From Nonomuraea sp. PA05 (GTDB taxonomy: Bacteria; Actinomycetota; Actinomycetes; Streptosporangiales; Streptosporangiaceae): a DNA stretch of 64,000 nucleotides. The notes beneath the pieces are model-generated. The model did not search any database. It was not told where the DNA came from and was given only the letters and a program-made list of their open reading frames with translations. Of this stretch, positions 34,506-41,943 are shown piece after piece; the stretch's first letter is position 1; each line of letters starts with the position of its first letter. Both the position numbers and the translations under genes were made by a program. The stretch covers positions 124,001-188,000 of the forward strand of contig NZ_VSEY01000023.1 in NCBI RefSeq assembly GCF_008086045.1, read 5' to 3'.

Positions 34506-34534
34506 AAAGCTTAAGAAAAAGCTTTTCAGAAAGC
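34506..34534. promoter_or_regulatory. overlapping inverted repeats, MarR operator
   Basis: AAAGCTT (34506-34512) and AAGCTTT (34519-34525) form one inverted repeat. GCTTT (34521-34525) and AAAGC (34530-34534) form a second that shares an arm. They fill the short gap between the amidohydrolase and MarR genes. Confidence 0.6.
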
Positions 34535-34543
34535 AATCCCCTG

Positions 34544-35065
34544 ATGGGTATCCTCGATCACGTGAAACCGGACGAGATCGACGCGATGGTGCCCCGCTGG
34601 CAGGAAGCGGGCCTGTCGTCGTCGCTCATCGCCACCCTTGAGCTGGGCAAGCGCGTCTCGCGGCTCAACATGCTGTTCGAGCAGGCCATCAAGGGCGACC
34701 TGGCGGAGCTGGGGCTGACGTACGCCGAGTTCGACGTGCTGGCGGCGCTGCTGCGGGCGCCGTCGTACCGGATGAGACCCAGCGAGCTGGCCAAGTCGCT
34801 CTTCCTCACCTCGGGCGGCATCAGCAACGTGCTGCAGCGGCTGAGCGCGGCCGGGCACGTGGAGCGCGAGGCCGACGAGGGGGACGCACGCAGCCGCTGG
34901 GTCCGGCTCACCGGCGAGGGGCGGCGCGTGGCGGTGGCCGCGCTGGAGACCACCGCCGGCGCCTATCAGGACGTCGTCGCCGGCGTCCCCGAGGAGAACG
35001 TCCGGCAGGCGGCGGACGCCCTGCGCGAGGTCCTGACCCACCTGGGCCGCCGCCGCCCCCGCTGA
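34544..35065 (+). CDS. MarR-family regulator
   Basis: A 173-residue winged-helix protein. Motifs are LGLTYAEFDVLAALLRA, PSELAKSLFLTSGGISNVLQ (recognition helix) and ARSRWVRLTGEGRRVAV (wing), with long N- and C-terminal dimer helices. ATG 34544 is used; a GTG at 34562 is an alternative. The divergent amidohydrolase and the shared operator suggest it controls that gene and itself. Ligand unknown. Confidence 0.85.
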   Translation: MGILDHVKPDEIDAMVPRWQEAGLSSSLIATLELGKRVSRLNMLFEQAIKGDLAELGLTYAEFDVLAALLRAPSYRMRPSELAKSLFLTSGGISNVLQRLSAAGHVEREADEGDARSRWVRLTGEGRRVAVAALETTAGAYQDVVAGVPEENVRQAADALREVLTHLGRRRPR

Positions 35066-35079
35066 CCCCGCCGCGCCCC

Positions 35080-35109
35080 GAGGGCCTCGCGAGCAGCCCT
35101 CAGAGGCCC
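35080..35109. terminator. weak hairpin between convergent genes
   Basis: GGGCCTC (35082-35088) can pair with GAGGCCC (35103-35109), or GAGGGC (35080-35085) with GCCCTC (35096-35101). It overlaps the haloalkane dehalogenase stop. Confidence 0.35.
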
Positions 35110-35957
35110 CGACGCGCGGCCCAGGCCCCGATGGCGGCGGCGATGGCGTGCGGGCTGTCCTCGGGCGCGTGGTGACCGGCCGGGCCGCAGTGCTCGGTCT
35201 CCAGACCGGCGATGTTGCCCGCACACCAGGCGGCCATCGCCTCGGTGATGAGCAGCGTCGGCGAGGAGTCGAAGGTGAGCAGCAGCTTGGGCACCTCGTC
35301 GCTGGCGGCGAGCCACTTGCCGTAGCCCTCGATCCGCTCGACCACGTCGGCGGGGTCGCCGTCGATCGGCTGCGAGCGCGCCCACTGCAGCAGCGGCCGG
35401 CGGCTCTCCCGCGTCGGGTACGGCTCCAGGTACGGCCGCCGCTCCTCCTCGCTCAGCGGGTGCAGCACGCCGCCGGTGAACGCGGTCTCCAGCAGCATGT
35501 TCTTGTCCAGCACCAGCGTCTCGCCCTCGGGGCTCCTGATGAGCTCGCTCCTGGCGCGCGGCCCGTCGCCCAACTCGGCCGAGCGGAGCGGCCGCACGAA
35601 GGTCTCCAGGAAGGCCACGCCGCGCGTACGGCCAGGATGGCGGGCCGCCCAGTCGAACGCCAGCGCCCCGCCCCAGTCGTGACCGACCAGCACGACCTCG
35701 TCCAGCCCCAGCGCGTCGAACCAGGCGTCGAGGTAGCGGGCGTGGTCGTCGAACCGGTACGGCACGTCGGGCCTGCCCGAGCGGCCCATGCCGATCAGGT
35801 CGGGGGCGAGCAGGCGGCGGCCGGGCCCGGCGACACCCGGGAGCACCTGGCGCCAGATGCGGGAGGAGGCGGGGTTGCCGTGCAGGAAGACGAAGGGGAC
35901 GCCCTCTCCCTGATCCTCGTGGTAGAAGGTGGAGTCGAGCACCTTGATCTCAGGCAT
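35100..35957 (-). CDS. haloalkane dehalogenase-like alpha/beta hydrolase
   Basis: A 285-residue cytoplasmic hydrolase very like haloalkane dehalogenases (DhaA/LinB group). The oxyanion/halide element is FLHGNPASSRIW with Asn after HG, the nucleophile Asp is in VLVGHDWGGALAFDWA with the family Trp after it, and the catalytic His is in CGPAGHHAPED. A helical cap domain lies between. ATG 35957 has AAGGA upstream. It is divergent from a MarR gene with two perfect operators in between. The natural substrate is unknown. Confidence 0.86.
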   Translation of the reverse strand: MPEIKVLDSTFYHEDQGEGVPFVFLHGNPASSRIWRQVLPGVAGPGRRLLAPDLIGMGRSGRPDVPYRFDDHARYLDAWFDALGLDEVVLVGHDWGGALAFDWAARHPGRTRGVAFLETFVRPLRSAELGDGPRARSELIRSPEGETLVLDKNMLLETAFTGGVLHPLSEEERRPYLEPYPTRESRRPLLQWARSQPIDGDPADVVERIEGYGKWLAASDEVPKLLLTFDSSPTLLITEAMAAWCAGNIAGLETEHCGPAGHHAPEDSPHAIAAAIGAWAARRGL

Positions 35958-35975
35958 GTCCGATCCTTTCCAAAC

Positions 35976-36018
35976 CGTTAGTGGCACTAACGAACGTACA
36001 TCGTTAGTGTCACTAACG
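35976..36018. promoter_or_regulatory. two perfect 17-bp MarR operators
   Basis: CGTTAGTGGCACTAACG (35976-35992) and CGTTAGTGTCACTAACG (36002-36018) are identical except for the central base. Their centres are 26 bp apart. They sit between the divergent dehalogenase and MarR genes. Confidence 0.85.
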
Positions 36019-36038
36019 CAACGGGTAAGCTCCTGTGT

Positions 36039-36497
36039 GTGACTCACGAGATGGACGAGCAGGCCACCCCCGAGGCGCTCCGCGCCCTGCCCAGCCGGAC
36101 GTTGTCCCTGGTCGCGATGTACTCCGACCGGCTCTTCAACGAGGCGCTCGGCGCGGCGGACGCCCGCAAGTGGCACTACGCCGCGCTCGCCGCGCTGCGC
36201 GAGGCCGGCCCCGTGAGCCAGGCCGAGCTGAGCAGGCGCACCAGCATCTACCGCAGCGACATGGTCGCCGTGATCAACGAGCTGGAGGAGCGCGGCCACG
36301 TCGAGCGCACCCCGGACCCCGCCGACCGCCGCCGCAACGTCGTCACCATGACCACCTCGGGCCGCCGCCACCTGGAGCGGCTCGACGAGCTGATCTCGAG
36401 CCTCCAGGACGAACTGCTCGCCCCGCTGAGCGGACCGGAACGTGAGCAGTTCTCCGCTCTTCTCGCCCGCCTGCTGGCCCATCATTCGCGGCGTTGA
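36039..36497 (+). CDS. MarR-family regulator of the dehalogenase gene
   Basis: A 152-residue winged-helix repressor: KWHYAALAALREAGPVSQAE, RRTSIYRSDMVAVINELEER (recognition helix) and RRNVVTMTTSGRRHL (wing). GTG 36039 is used; ATG 36051 is also possible, and there is little leader after the second operator, so the message may be leaderless. The twin operators make autoregulation and control of the divergent haloalkane dehalogenase very likely. Confidence 0.86.
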   Translation: MTHEMDEQATPEALRALPSRTLSLVAMYSDRLFNEALGAADARKWHYAALAALREAGPVSQAELSRRTSIYRSDMVAVINELEERGHVERTPDPADRRRNVVTMTTSGRRHLERLDELISSLQDELLAPLSGPEREQFSALLARLLAHHSRR

Positions 36498-36601
36498 AGG
36501 GCGGCGAACAGGGCGGGTGAGCAGGGCGGAAACCATGGCAGCGGGACATCGGGAGCCCTAGCCTGAGTGCTGTTGGGACCGATCCAGGAGGCGTCACGCC
36601 C

Positions 36602-37792
36602 ATGGCCGAAATCAGCACCGGGCAGATGGTCAGGCTCCAGCGCGAGCGCAGGGGGATGAGCACCACCGCGCTGGCCACCCAGTCCGGCTGCACCCCCAGG
36701 CACATCGAGCTGATCGAGCACGGCAAACGAACACCCTCGCTCCCCCTGCTGCGGGAGATCGCCAAGGTGCTCGGGGTGCGCACCGCCGTGCTCTTAGGGG
36801 AGACGCCGCGCGACTCGCACGAGCCCAGCAGGCCGCAGATCAGCGACATCGAGCGTGCGCTGTTCACCTGCCGGTCGCTGGGGCCCGACATCGAGCCGCC
36901 CGACGCCGAACAGCTCTCCGAGCGGGTGGCTGCGGCACGCAACGCCTGGTTCACCTCCACGCGCCGCTACTCGATCCTCATGGCCGCGCTGCCGTCCCTG
37001 GTCAGCGACGCCGAGAGTCTCGCGCTGGATCGCACCCAGCGGTCGTACAGCGTGGCGACGGACGCGTACCTGCTGGCCAGAGGGGTGCTCAAGCACCTGC
37101 GGCGGGTGGACCTCGCGCATCTGGCCGCCGACCGGGCCATGCGCTTCGCCGAGGAGTCCGGCGACCCGCTGATGATCGCGTGGTCGTACTGGAACCTCGG
37201 GCAGTCGATGTTGTCCGACGACATGCACCAGATCGCCTACGACGTGGCGCGGCGCGGCATCGAGCAGCTCGAACCGCACGTCGGCGACGGCGACGAGCGC
37301 CACATCAAGGCACTCGGGGCGCTGCACCTGCTCGCCGCCATCGGCGAGGCCCGCATGGGGGCCGACGACGAGGCCAGGGAGCGGGTACGCGGCGAGGCGG
37401 CGCGGCTGGCCGAACGCGTCGACGACTCCTCCAGCGCCTACGACCTGGCCTTCTTCGGCCCCACCAACGTCGCCATCCACATGGCCAGCATCGAGAACGA
37501 CACCGGCCGCCCCGAGGCGGTGCTGCACCTGGCCGACGACATCGACCTGCGCCGCACGCCGTCCATCGAGCGCCGCACCACCCACCTCGGCCACGTCGCC
37601 CGTGCCTGCGAGGACCTCGGCGACGACGCCGCCAGCCTGCTCCACCTCCTGCGAATCGAGCGCGAATGCCCCGAGGAACTCGACCACAAGCTGCTGCTGC
37701 GCGAGATGGTCCGGTCGCTGGCGCGGCGGGCCAGGCCGTCGTGGGCGCCGGAGGTGCGCTATCTCGCCGAGCGCCACGACATCCCCATCTGA
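36602..37792 (+). CDS. XRE-family regulator with TPR-like C-terminus
   Basis: A 396-residue regulator. The N-terminal XRE helix-turn-helix covers residues 8-65 (LQRERRGMSTTALATQSGCT, HIELIEHGKRTPSLPLL). The remaining 300 residues are helical and look like degenerate tetratricopeptide repeats (RAMRFAEESGDPLMIAWSYW, RRTTHLGHVARACEDLGDD). Proteins of this shape are common in sporulating actinomycetes and often respond to peptides or development. AGGAGG lies near the ATG. Two small genes follow on the same strand. The end carries a 12-bp tandem duplication across the stop. Confidence 0.83.
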   Translation: MAEISTGQMVRLQRERRGMSTTALATQSGCTPRHIELIEHGKRTPSLPLLREIAKVLGVRTAVLLGETPRDSHEPSRPQISDIERALFTCRSLGPDIEPPDAEQLSERVAAARNAWFTSTRRYSILMAALPSLVSDAESLALDRTQRSYSVATDAYLLARGVLKHLRRVDLAHLAADRAMRFAEESGDPLMIAWSYWNLGQSMLSDDMHQIAYDVARRGIEQLEPHVGDGDERHIKALGALHLLAAIGEARMGADDEARERVRGEAARLAERVDDSSSAYDLAFFGPTNVAIHMASIENDTGRPEAVLHLADDIDLRRTPSIERRTTHLGHVARACEDLGDDAASLLHLLRIERECPEELDHKLLLREMVRSLARRARPSWAPEVRYLAERHDIPI

Positions 37793-37804
37793 ATCCCCAT
37801 CTGG
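37781..37804. repeat. 12-bp tandem duplication over a stop codon
   Basis: ATCCCCATCTGA (37781-37792) is followed directly by ATCCCCATCTGG (37793-37804). The first copy contains the stop of the XRE gene; the second has lost it by one base. Confidence 0.85.
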
Positions 37805-37890
37805 CCGAACTCTGTGTTCGGTCGATCCGAACGGGGAGATCTTTCGCCTGAGTTCGTCACGCAACGGCGCCTGAATGCGACTCTGCGTCC

Positions 37891-38085
37891 ATGACCAGTG
37901 CGCCGAGTGCCGATTTCGTCATGGAACGACTGCTCCAGGAGGCTGCGCGAGAGTTCCCCGGGTGGTCGTTCGAACGAGATCACTCCGGGTGGACCGCCAT
38001 CCATGACGAGACCCGCCTCACCAGGCCCAGCCTGGCCGCCCTGCGTGCCCTCCTCCGCGTGCACCGGGCGGCGCGGAGGAGATGA
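37891..38085 (+). CDS. small protein of unknown function, paralogue of next gene
   Basis: A 64-residue soluble basic protein that I do not recognise. It has a helical start (FVMERLLQEAAREFPGWSF), a strand-like middle with Trp (DHSGWTAIHDET) and a helical end (LAALRALLRVHRAARR). The pattern P-x-W, then W-T-A, then a Leu-rich helix is repeated in the next protein. The stop overlaps the next ATG (ATGA). It lies 98 bp after the XRE gene. No ribosome site is obvious. Confidence 0.6.
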   Translation: MTSAPSADFVMERLLQEAAREFPGWSFERDHSGWTAIHDETRLTRPSLAALRALLRVHRAARRR

Positions 38086-38354
38086 CGGGGACGCCGTTCG
38101 AGACCGAGTGGCCGCTGGCGGGGCGGCAGCTCGACGCCCTGCGCAGCACCTACCCGGCCTGGGAGATCCACTTCCGCGTCGACGCGCCAGGCGCGGCCCG
38201 CTGGACGGCCGTCCTGCTGCGGCCCATGACGGCGCAACTGTCGGCGCAGGGGGTGCTGGAGAGCATCGGCTGCTCCGACGCGATCACCCTCGCCTCCACG
38301 CTGGCCCGCCAGGCCAGCCTCCTGCACAGCCCCCACAACCCCCGCTTCACCTGA
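38082..38354 (+). CDS. small protein of unknown function
   Basis: A 90-residue soluble protein, unknown to me. It shares a layout with the preceding 64-residue protein: LDALRSTYPAWEIHF, then ARWTAVLLRPM, then LSAQGVLESIG as a helix. It adds a short C-terminal helix (LASTLARQASLLHS). Coupling by ATGA means both small proteins are made together, downstream of the XRE regulator; they may be its partners. No signal peptide or membrane segment. Confidence 0.62.
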   Translation: MTGTPFETEWPLAGRQLDALRSTYPAWEIHFRVDAPGAARWTAVLLRPMTAQLSAQGVLESIGCSDAITLASTLARQASLLHSPHNPRFT

Positions 38355-38389
38355 CTTCCCACCCCCGAACCTCTCGGCCTCCGCCCGGC

Positions 38390-38453
38390 TTCCCGGCCCC
38401 CGGGACGCCGGGCCCGTCCGGTTTCCCGGCCCCGGGACGCCGGGCCCGTCCGG
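38390..38453. repeat. 33-bp tandem duplication after a gene end
   Basis: Two nearly identical GC-rich units, 38390-38421 and 38423-38453, period 33, lie just past the alpha/beta-hydrolase stop and downstream of the small-protein gene. Each contains a partial palindrome (CCCGGGACGCCGGG), so the block may serve as a terminator for both strands. Confidence 0.85.
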
Positions 38454-38454
38454 C

Positions 38455-39276
38455 TCAGCTTTCCCCCGCCGCCTCCGCCGCGAGACCGGCGACGACCTCG
38501 GCGACCCGGTCCGGCGCCTTGGCGTGCGCCGCGTGGCCCTGGCCGGTCAGCAGCACCCGCCGCGCGCCGGGCAGCACGCGCTCCAGCGCGTCCAGCCGCT
38601 CCCCCAGGTGCGCCGGGCTGCGGTCACCCCCCAGCAGGACCACCGGCACCGCAATCCGCGCGTACGCGTCCAGGCGCACCCCCAGCGCGTCCATCGCGGC
38701 GTTGTCCTCGATCTGGCGCGGCGCCAGCGCCCGCATCCTCGGCGCCACGGCCACGAACAGCCCCGACAGCAACGCCACCCAGCCGGACATGCGCACCGTG
38801 TCGCGCACGAAGATCCGCATGGCGCGGCCGGGCCGCCCGGCGGCGATCGCGGCGCGGGCCCGGCGGTGCACCTCGCCGTCGGGGCCGCCCAGCGGCGGGC
38901 CGATGACGACCGGCGGCTCGTACAGCACCGCGCCCGCGAAGGCCGACGGCGCGGCCACCATGGCCTCCAGCGCGATCACGGCGCCCGAGGAGTGCGCGGC
39001 GAGCACCACGGGCCCGCCTCCCATCGCCTCCGCCACCGCGAGGGTGTGCTCGACCTCCTGCGCGACTGTGCACGGGGTCTGCCGGTCGAGGTCCAGCCGG
39101 TAGCGGCGGCGGTGGAGCCGCACCACGCGGTGGTGCGCGGCCAGCCGCGCGGCCACCGCCGCCCAGGAGGCCCCGTCGTCCAGGCCCGGGTGCAGGACGA
39201 GGACGGCGGGGGTGCCGCCGCCCCCGTCGGTGGCGCGCGCCTGCGTGCCGTCGGCGGCCTTCGCTGTCAAGATCAT
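38455..39276 (-). CDS. alpha/beta hydrolase
   Basis: A 273-residue serine hydrolase. The nucleophile elbow is LAAHSSGAVIALEA (Ser in AHSSG), the oxyanion loop LVLHPGLDDGASW, and the catalytic His is in TGQGHAAHAKAPD. ATG 39276 has AAGGAG 6 bp upstream. Two palindromic operator-like sites lie directly before it, so it is probably repressed by a regulator encoded elsewhere. The frame upstream of the ATG stays open but is not coding. Substrate unknown. Confidence 0.82.
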   Translation of the reverse strand: MILTAKAADGTQARATDGGGGTPAVLVLHPGLDDGASWAAVAARLAAHHRVVRLHRRRYRLDLDRQTPCTVAQEVEHTLAVAEAMGGGPVVLAAHSSGAVIALEAMVAAPSAFAGAVLYEPPVVIGPPLGGPDGEVHRRARAAIAAGRPGRAMRIFVRDTVRMSGWVALLSGLFVAVAPRMRALAPRQIEDNAAMDALGVRLDAYARIAVPVVLLGGDRSPAHLGERLDALERVLPGARRVLLTGQGHAAHAKAPDRVAEVVAGLAAEAAGES

Positions 39277-39286
39277 GAGAACGCTC

Positions 39287-39322
39287 CTTAGCGCTGCTAA
39301 GCCCGAATTTAGCGACGCTAAG
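39287..39322. promoter_or_regulatory. two TTAGC-N3-GCTAA operators
   Basis: CTTAGCGCTGCTAAG (39287-39301) and TTTAGCGACGCTAAG (39308-39322) are inverted repeats with a 3-bp spacer. Their centres are 21 bp apart, two helical turns, just upstream of the alpha/beta-hydrolase ribosome site. No regulator gene is adjacent. Confidence 0.75.
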
Positions 39323-39401
39323 GAAGCCTGGCAAGAGGTTCGCGCCGCAGGGGCCCTTGCGGCGCGGCAGACTCCGGCGGTCACCAGGCTCGCGGCCCCG
39401 G

Positions 39402-40784
39402 CTAAACGGCGACTCTGGGCGTGGCGCGCATGCCGACGTAGACGCACCGCGTCCCATCGGTGAGCGTGGCGAAGACGACGGGCATGTAGTCCTCGCTGAA
39501 GGACGGCCCCGCGCCGGAGGCGGCGAACACCGTGCCCGTGACGGGCTCCAGCTCCATGTCCAGCGCGGGCGACAGGTCCTTCATGCCGTCCACGAACTCG
39601 TACCGCATCCGCCCCTCGGTCACGGTGATCACCACGCCCTCGCGCCGGTAGGTGCCGCTCAGCTCCGCCCAGTCGATCGCGGGCGGCTCGGCGGCCGGGG
39701 CGAAGGGCTCGGGCATCCTGACCCCGGCCAGCTCGCGCAGCAGCTCCGCGAACAGGTCGGCGTACAGGCGGCGGGCGGCGCCGCCGTTGGTGAGCAGGGC
39801 GACGGCCACGCCGGCCTCGGGGACGACGCGCAGGTAGCCGTACTGGCCGATGGCGGCGCCGTCGTGGCCGTAGCCGGCGATGCCGTCCCAGTCGTACAGG
39901 GTCCAGCCGAGGCCCCAGCCGTCGGCGCTGACGGTCCACTTGTCGGGGACGTCCGTCTCCCTTCGCTGCATGGCCGCGACGGACGCGGCGGACAGGACCC
40001 GGCCGCCGTCGGGGGCGGCGCCGCCCGCCAGGTGCATGCCGGCGAAGCGCACCATGTCGCCGGCGGAGGTGATGATGCGGGCGGCCGGGCCGACGGAGCG
40101 CGGCATCATGTCCCAGACGGGCGCGGGGTCGGGGTAGGCGCCCGGCTCGCCCAGGTGGCTCATGGCGACGCGGAGGCGCAGTGCCTCCTCCGGCAGCGTC
40201 ATCGAGTGGCCGAGGCCGAGCGGGGCGAAGAGGCGCTCCCTGAGCGCCTCGTCCCAGGTCCGGCCGGTCAGCACCTCGACGAGCCGGCCGAGGACGACGT
40301 AGCCGAGGCCGCCGTAGGAGAGCGTGCCGGGCGGGCAGTCGAGGGCCACGTCCCTGGCGGCCTTGACGTATTCGGCGAGGCAGTCGTCGCCGCGGCCGGT
40401 GTCATGGTTGAAGTCGTTGGTCACGCCGCCGGTGTGCGACAGGAGCTGCCTGACGGTGATCGTCGCGGTGGCCTCGGGGTCGGGGGTGCCGAACTCGGGC
40501 AGCACGTCCACGACCCGCGCGTCCAGGGTCAGCAGGCCCTCGTCCACCAGGGTCATGACCAGGGCGGCGGTGTAGACCTTGGCGATCGAGCCGCTCAGGA
40601 ACACCGAGTCGGTCGTCACCTCGTGGCCCGTGCCCCGGTGCAGCACCCCGCTGGCCAGCTCGTGCACCGTGCCGCCGGTCAGGATGGCGAGCTGGGCGCC
40701 GGGCACGTGGTGCTTGTCGCGCAGCTCGTCCAGGCGGGCCTGCCAGCGGGGAAGGTCGAGCCCTTCGTGGTTGGCGTTCAGCAT
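39402..40784 (-). CDS. serine hydrolase, beta-lactamase class C family
   Basis: A 460-residue member of the class C beta-lactamase/esterase family. The SxxK motif is SGSIAKVYTAAL, the second motif is YGGLGYV in place of YxN, and the third is GHDGAAIGQ. A C-terminal lipocalin-like domain of about 110 residues follows (LSGTYRREGVVITVTEG). No signal peptide is seen with ATG 40784, which has GGAG 7 bp upstream, so it is probably intracellular. It may be a D-aminopeptidase or esterase instead of a lactamase. Confidence 0.82.
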   Translation of the reverse strand: MLNANHEGLDLPRWQARLDELRDKHHVPGAQLAILTGGTVHELASGVLHRGTGHEVTTDSVFLSGSIAKVYTAALVMTLVDEGLLTLDARVVDVLPEFGTPDPEATATITVRQLLSHTGGVTNDFNHDTGRGDDCLAEYVKAARDVALDCPPGTLSYGGLGYVVLGRLVEVLTGRTWDEALRERLFAPLGLGHSMTLPEEALRLRVAMSHLGEPGAYPDPAPVWDMMPRSVGPAARIITSAGDMVRFAGMHLAGGAAPDGGRVLSAASVAAMQRRETDVPDKWTVSADGWGLGWTLYDWDGIAGYGHDGAAIGQYGYLRVVPEAGVAVALLTNGGAARRLYADLFAELLRELAGVRMPEPFAPAAEPPAIDWAELSGTYRREGVVITVTEGRMRYEFVDGMKDLSPALDMELEPVTGTVFAASGAGPSFSEDYMPVVFATLTDGTRCVYVGMRATPRVAV

Positions 40785-40823
40785 GATGATCTCCAATCGC
40801 GCACAACGTTTCCGTATGCGAAC

Positions 40824-40853
40824 ACTGTACGCAGAAGTGGCGCTCGTACGCAA
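40824..40853 (-). promoter_or_regulatory. possible promoter with repeated GTACGCA
   Basis: On the minus strand TTGCGT (40853-40848) and TACAGT (40829-40824) are 18 bp apart, about 40 bp before the serine hydrolase start. The sequence GTACGCA occurs at both boxes and a variant GTATGCG lies at 40814-40820, suggesting a repressor site over the promoter. Confidence 0.45.
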
Positions 40854-40883
40854 CTCTGCGCACGCCGTACTTCTCAGGGCGCG

Positions 40884-40915
40884 AAAAAGGGCCGGACCAT
40901 CAAGGCCCGGCCCTT
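40884..40915 (-). terminator. rho-independent terminator of trpS
   Basis: AAGGGCCGG (40887-40895) pairs with CCGGCCCTT (40907-40915) around an 11-nt loop. On the minus strand it is followed by TTTTT. It begins 9 bp after the trpS stop. Confidence 0.88.
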
Positions 40916-40924
40916 CCGGAAGAT

Positions 40925-41929
40925 CTACAGTTTGGGCAGGAAGCCCACCCTCTCGCGGACCTGCTCCATGGTCTGCCTGGCCACCGCCGACGCCCGCTCG
41001 GCGCCGATGGCCAGCATGCGGTCGAGCTCCTTCTCGTCGGCCAGCAGCTTCTCCGTGCGCTCCCTGATCGGCGCGAACGTCTCCAGCACCGCCTCCGCCA
41101 CGTCCTTCTTGAACGTGCCGTACCCCTGCCCCTCGTAGCGGGCGACCAGCTCGGGGATGGGCGTGCCGGTCAGCGCCGACTGGATGCGCAGCAGGTTGGA
41201 GATGCCCGGCTTGTTCTCCTCGTCGAACAGCACCTCGGAGCCCGTGTCGGTGACCGCCCGCATGACCTTCTTGCGCAGCGGCCCCGGCTGCTCCAGCACG
41301 TCGAGGATGCCCGCGGGGCTGGAGGACGACTTCGACATCTTCGCCGTCGGGTCCTGGAGGTCGGTGATCTTCTCGACCTCCTTGAGGATGTACGGGTCGG
41401 GCAGCGTGAAGGTGTCGCCGAAGCGGTGGTTGAAGCGCTGGCCCAGGTCGCGGGTGAGCTCCAGGTGCTGCTTCTGGTCGGCGCCGACCGGCACCAGGTT
41501 GGCCTGGTAGAGCAGGATGTCGGCGGCCTGAAGGATCGGGTAGGTGAACAGGCCCACGCTGGCCGCGCTCTCCCCGAACTTGGCCGACTTGTCCTTGAAC
41601 TGCGTCATCCGGCCCGCCTCGCCCATGCCGGTGAGGCAGATCAGCACCCAGGCCAGCTCGGTGTGCTCACGCACGTGCGACTGGACGAAGACGGTGGAAC
41701 GCTCCGGATCGAGCCCGGCGGCGAAGAGCTGGGCGGCGGCCACGCGGCTGCGCCGGCGCAGCGCGTCGGCCTCCGTCGGCACGGTGATCGCGTGCAAATC
41801 CACCACGCAGTAGAACGCGTCGTGGGTCTCCTGCATGGTGACCCACTGGCGGACCGCACCCAGGTAATTGCCCAGGTGGAAGGAGTCCGCGGTGGGCTGG
41901 ATGCCGGAGAGTACACGAGGTCTGGCCAT
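40925..41929 (-). CDS. trpS: tryptophanyl-tRNA synthetase
   Basis: A 334-residue class I aminoacyl-tRNA synthetase that charges tRNA-Trp. The HIGH motif is in PTADSFHLGNYLGAV and the KMSKS loop in AKMSKSSSSPAG; LYQANLVPVGADQKQHLELT is the Trp/AMP region. Length and ends are normal. It starts 14 bp after the CNNM gene stops, so the two may be cotranscribed. It may be the only TrpRS or a second copy; some actinomycetes carry an indolmycin-resistant second form and the window cannot tell which. Confidence 0.95.
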   Translation of the reverse strand: MARPRVLSGIQPTADSFHLGNYLGAVRQWVTMQETHDAFYCVVDLHAITVPTEADALRRRSRVAAAQLFAAGLDPERSTVFVQSHVREHTELAWVLICLTGMGEAGRMTQFKDKSAKFGESAASVGLFTYPILQAADILLYQANLVPVGADQKQHLELTRDLGQRFNHRFGDTFTLPDPYILKEVEKITDLQDPTAKMSKSSSSPAGILDVLEQPGPLRKKVMRAVTDTGSEVLFDEENKPGISNLLRIQSALTGTPIPELVARYEGQGYGTFKKDVAEAVLETFAPIRERTEKLLADEKELDRMLAIGAERASAVARQTMEQVRERVGFLPKL

Positions 41930-41943
41930 AGCAGGCCATTGTG

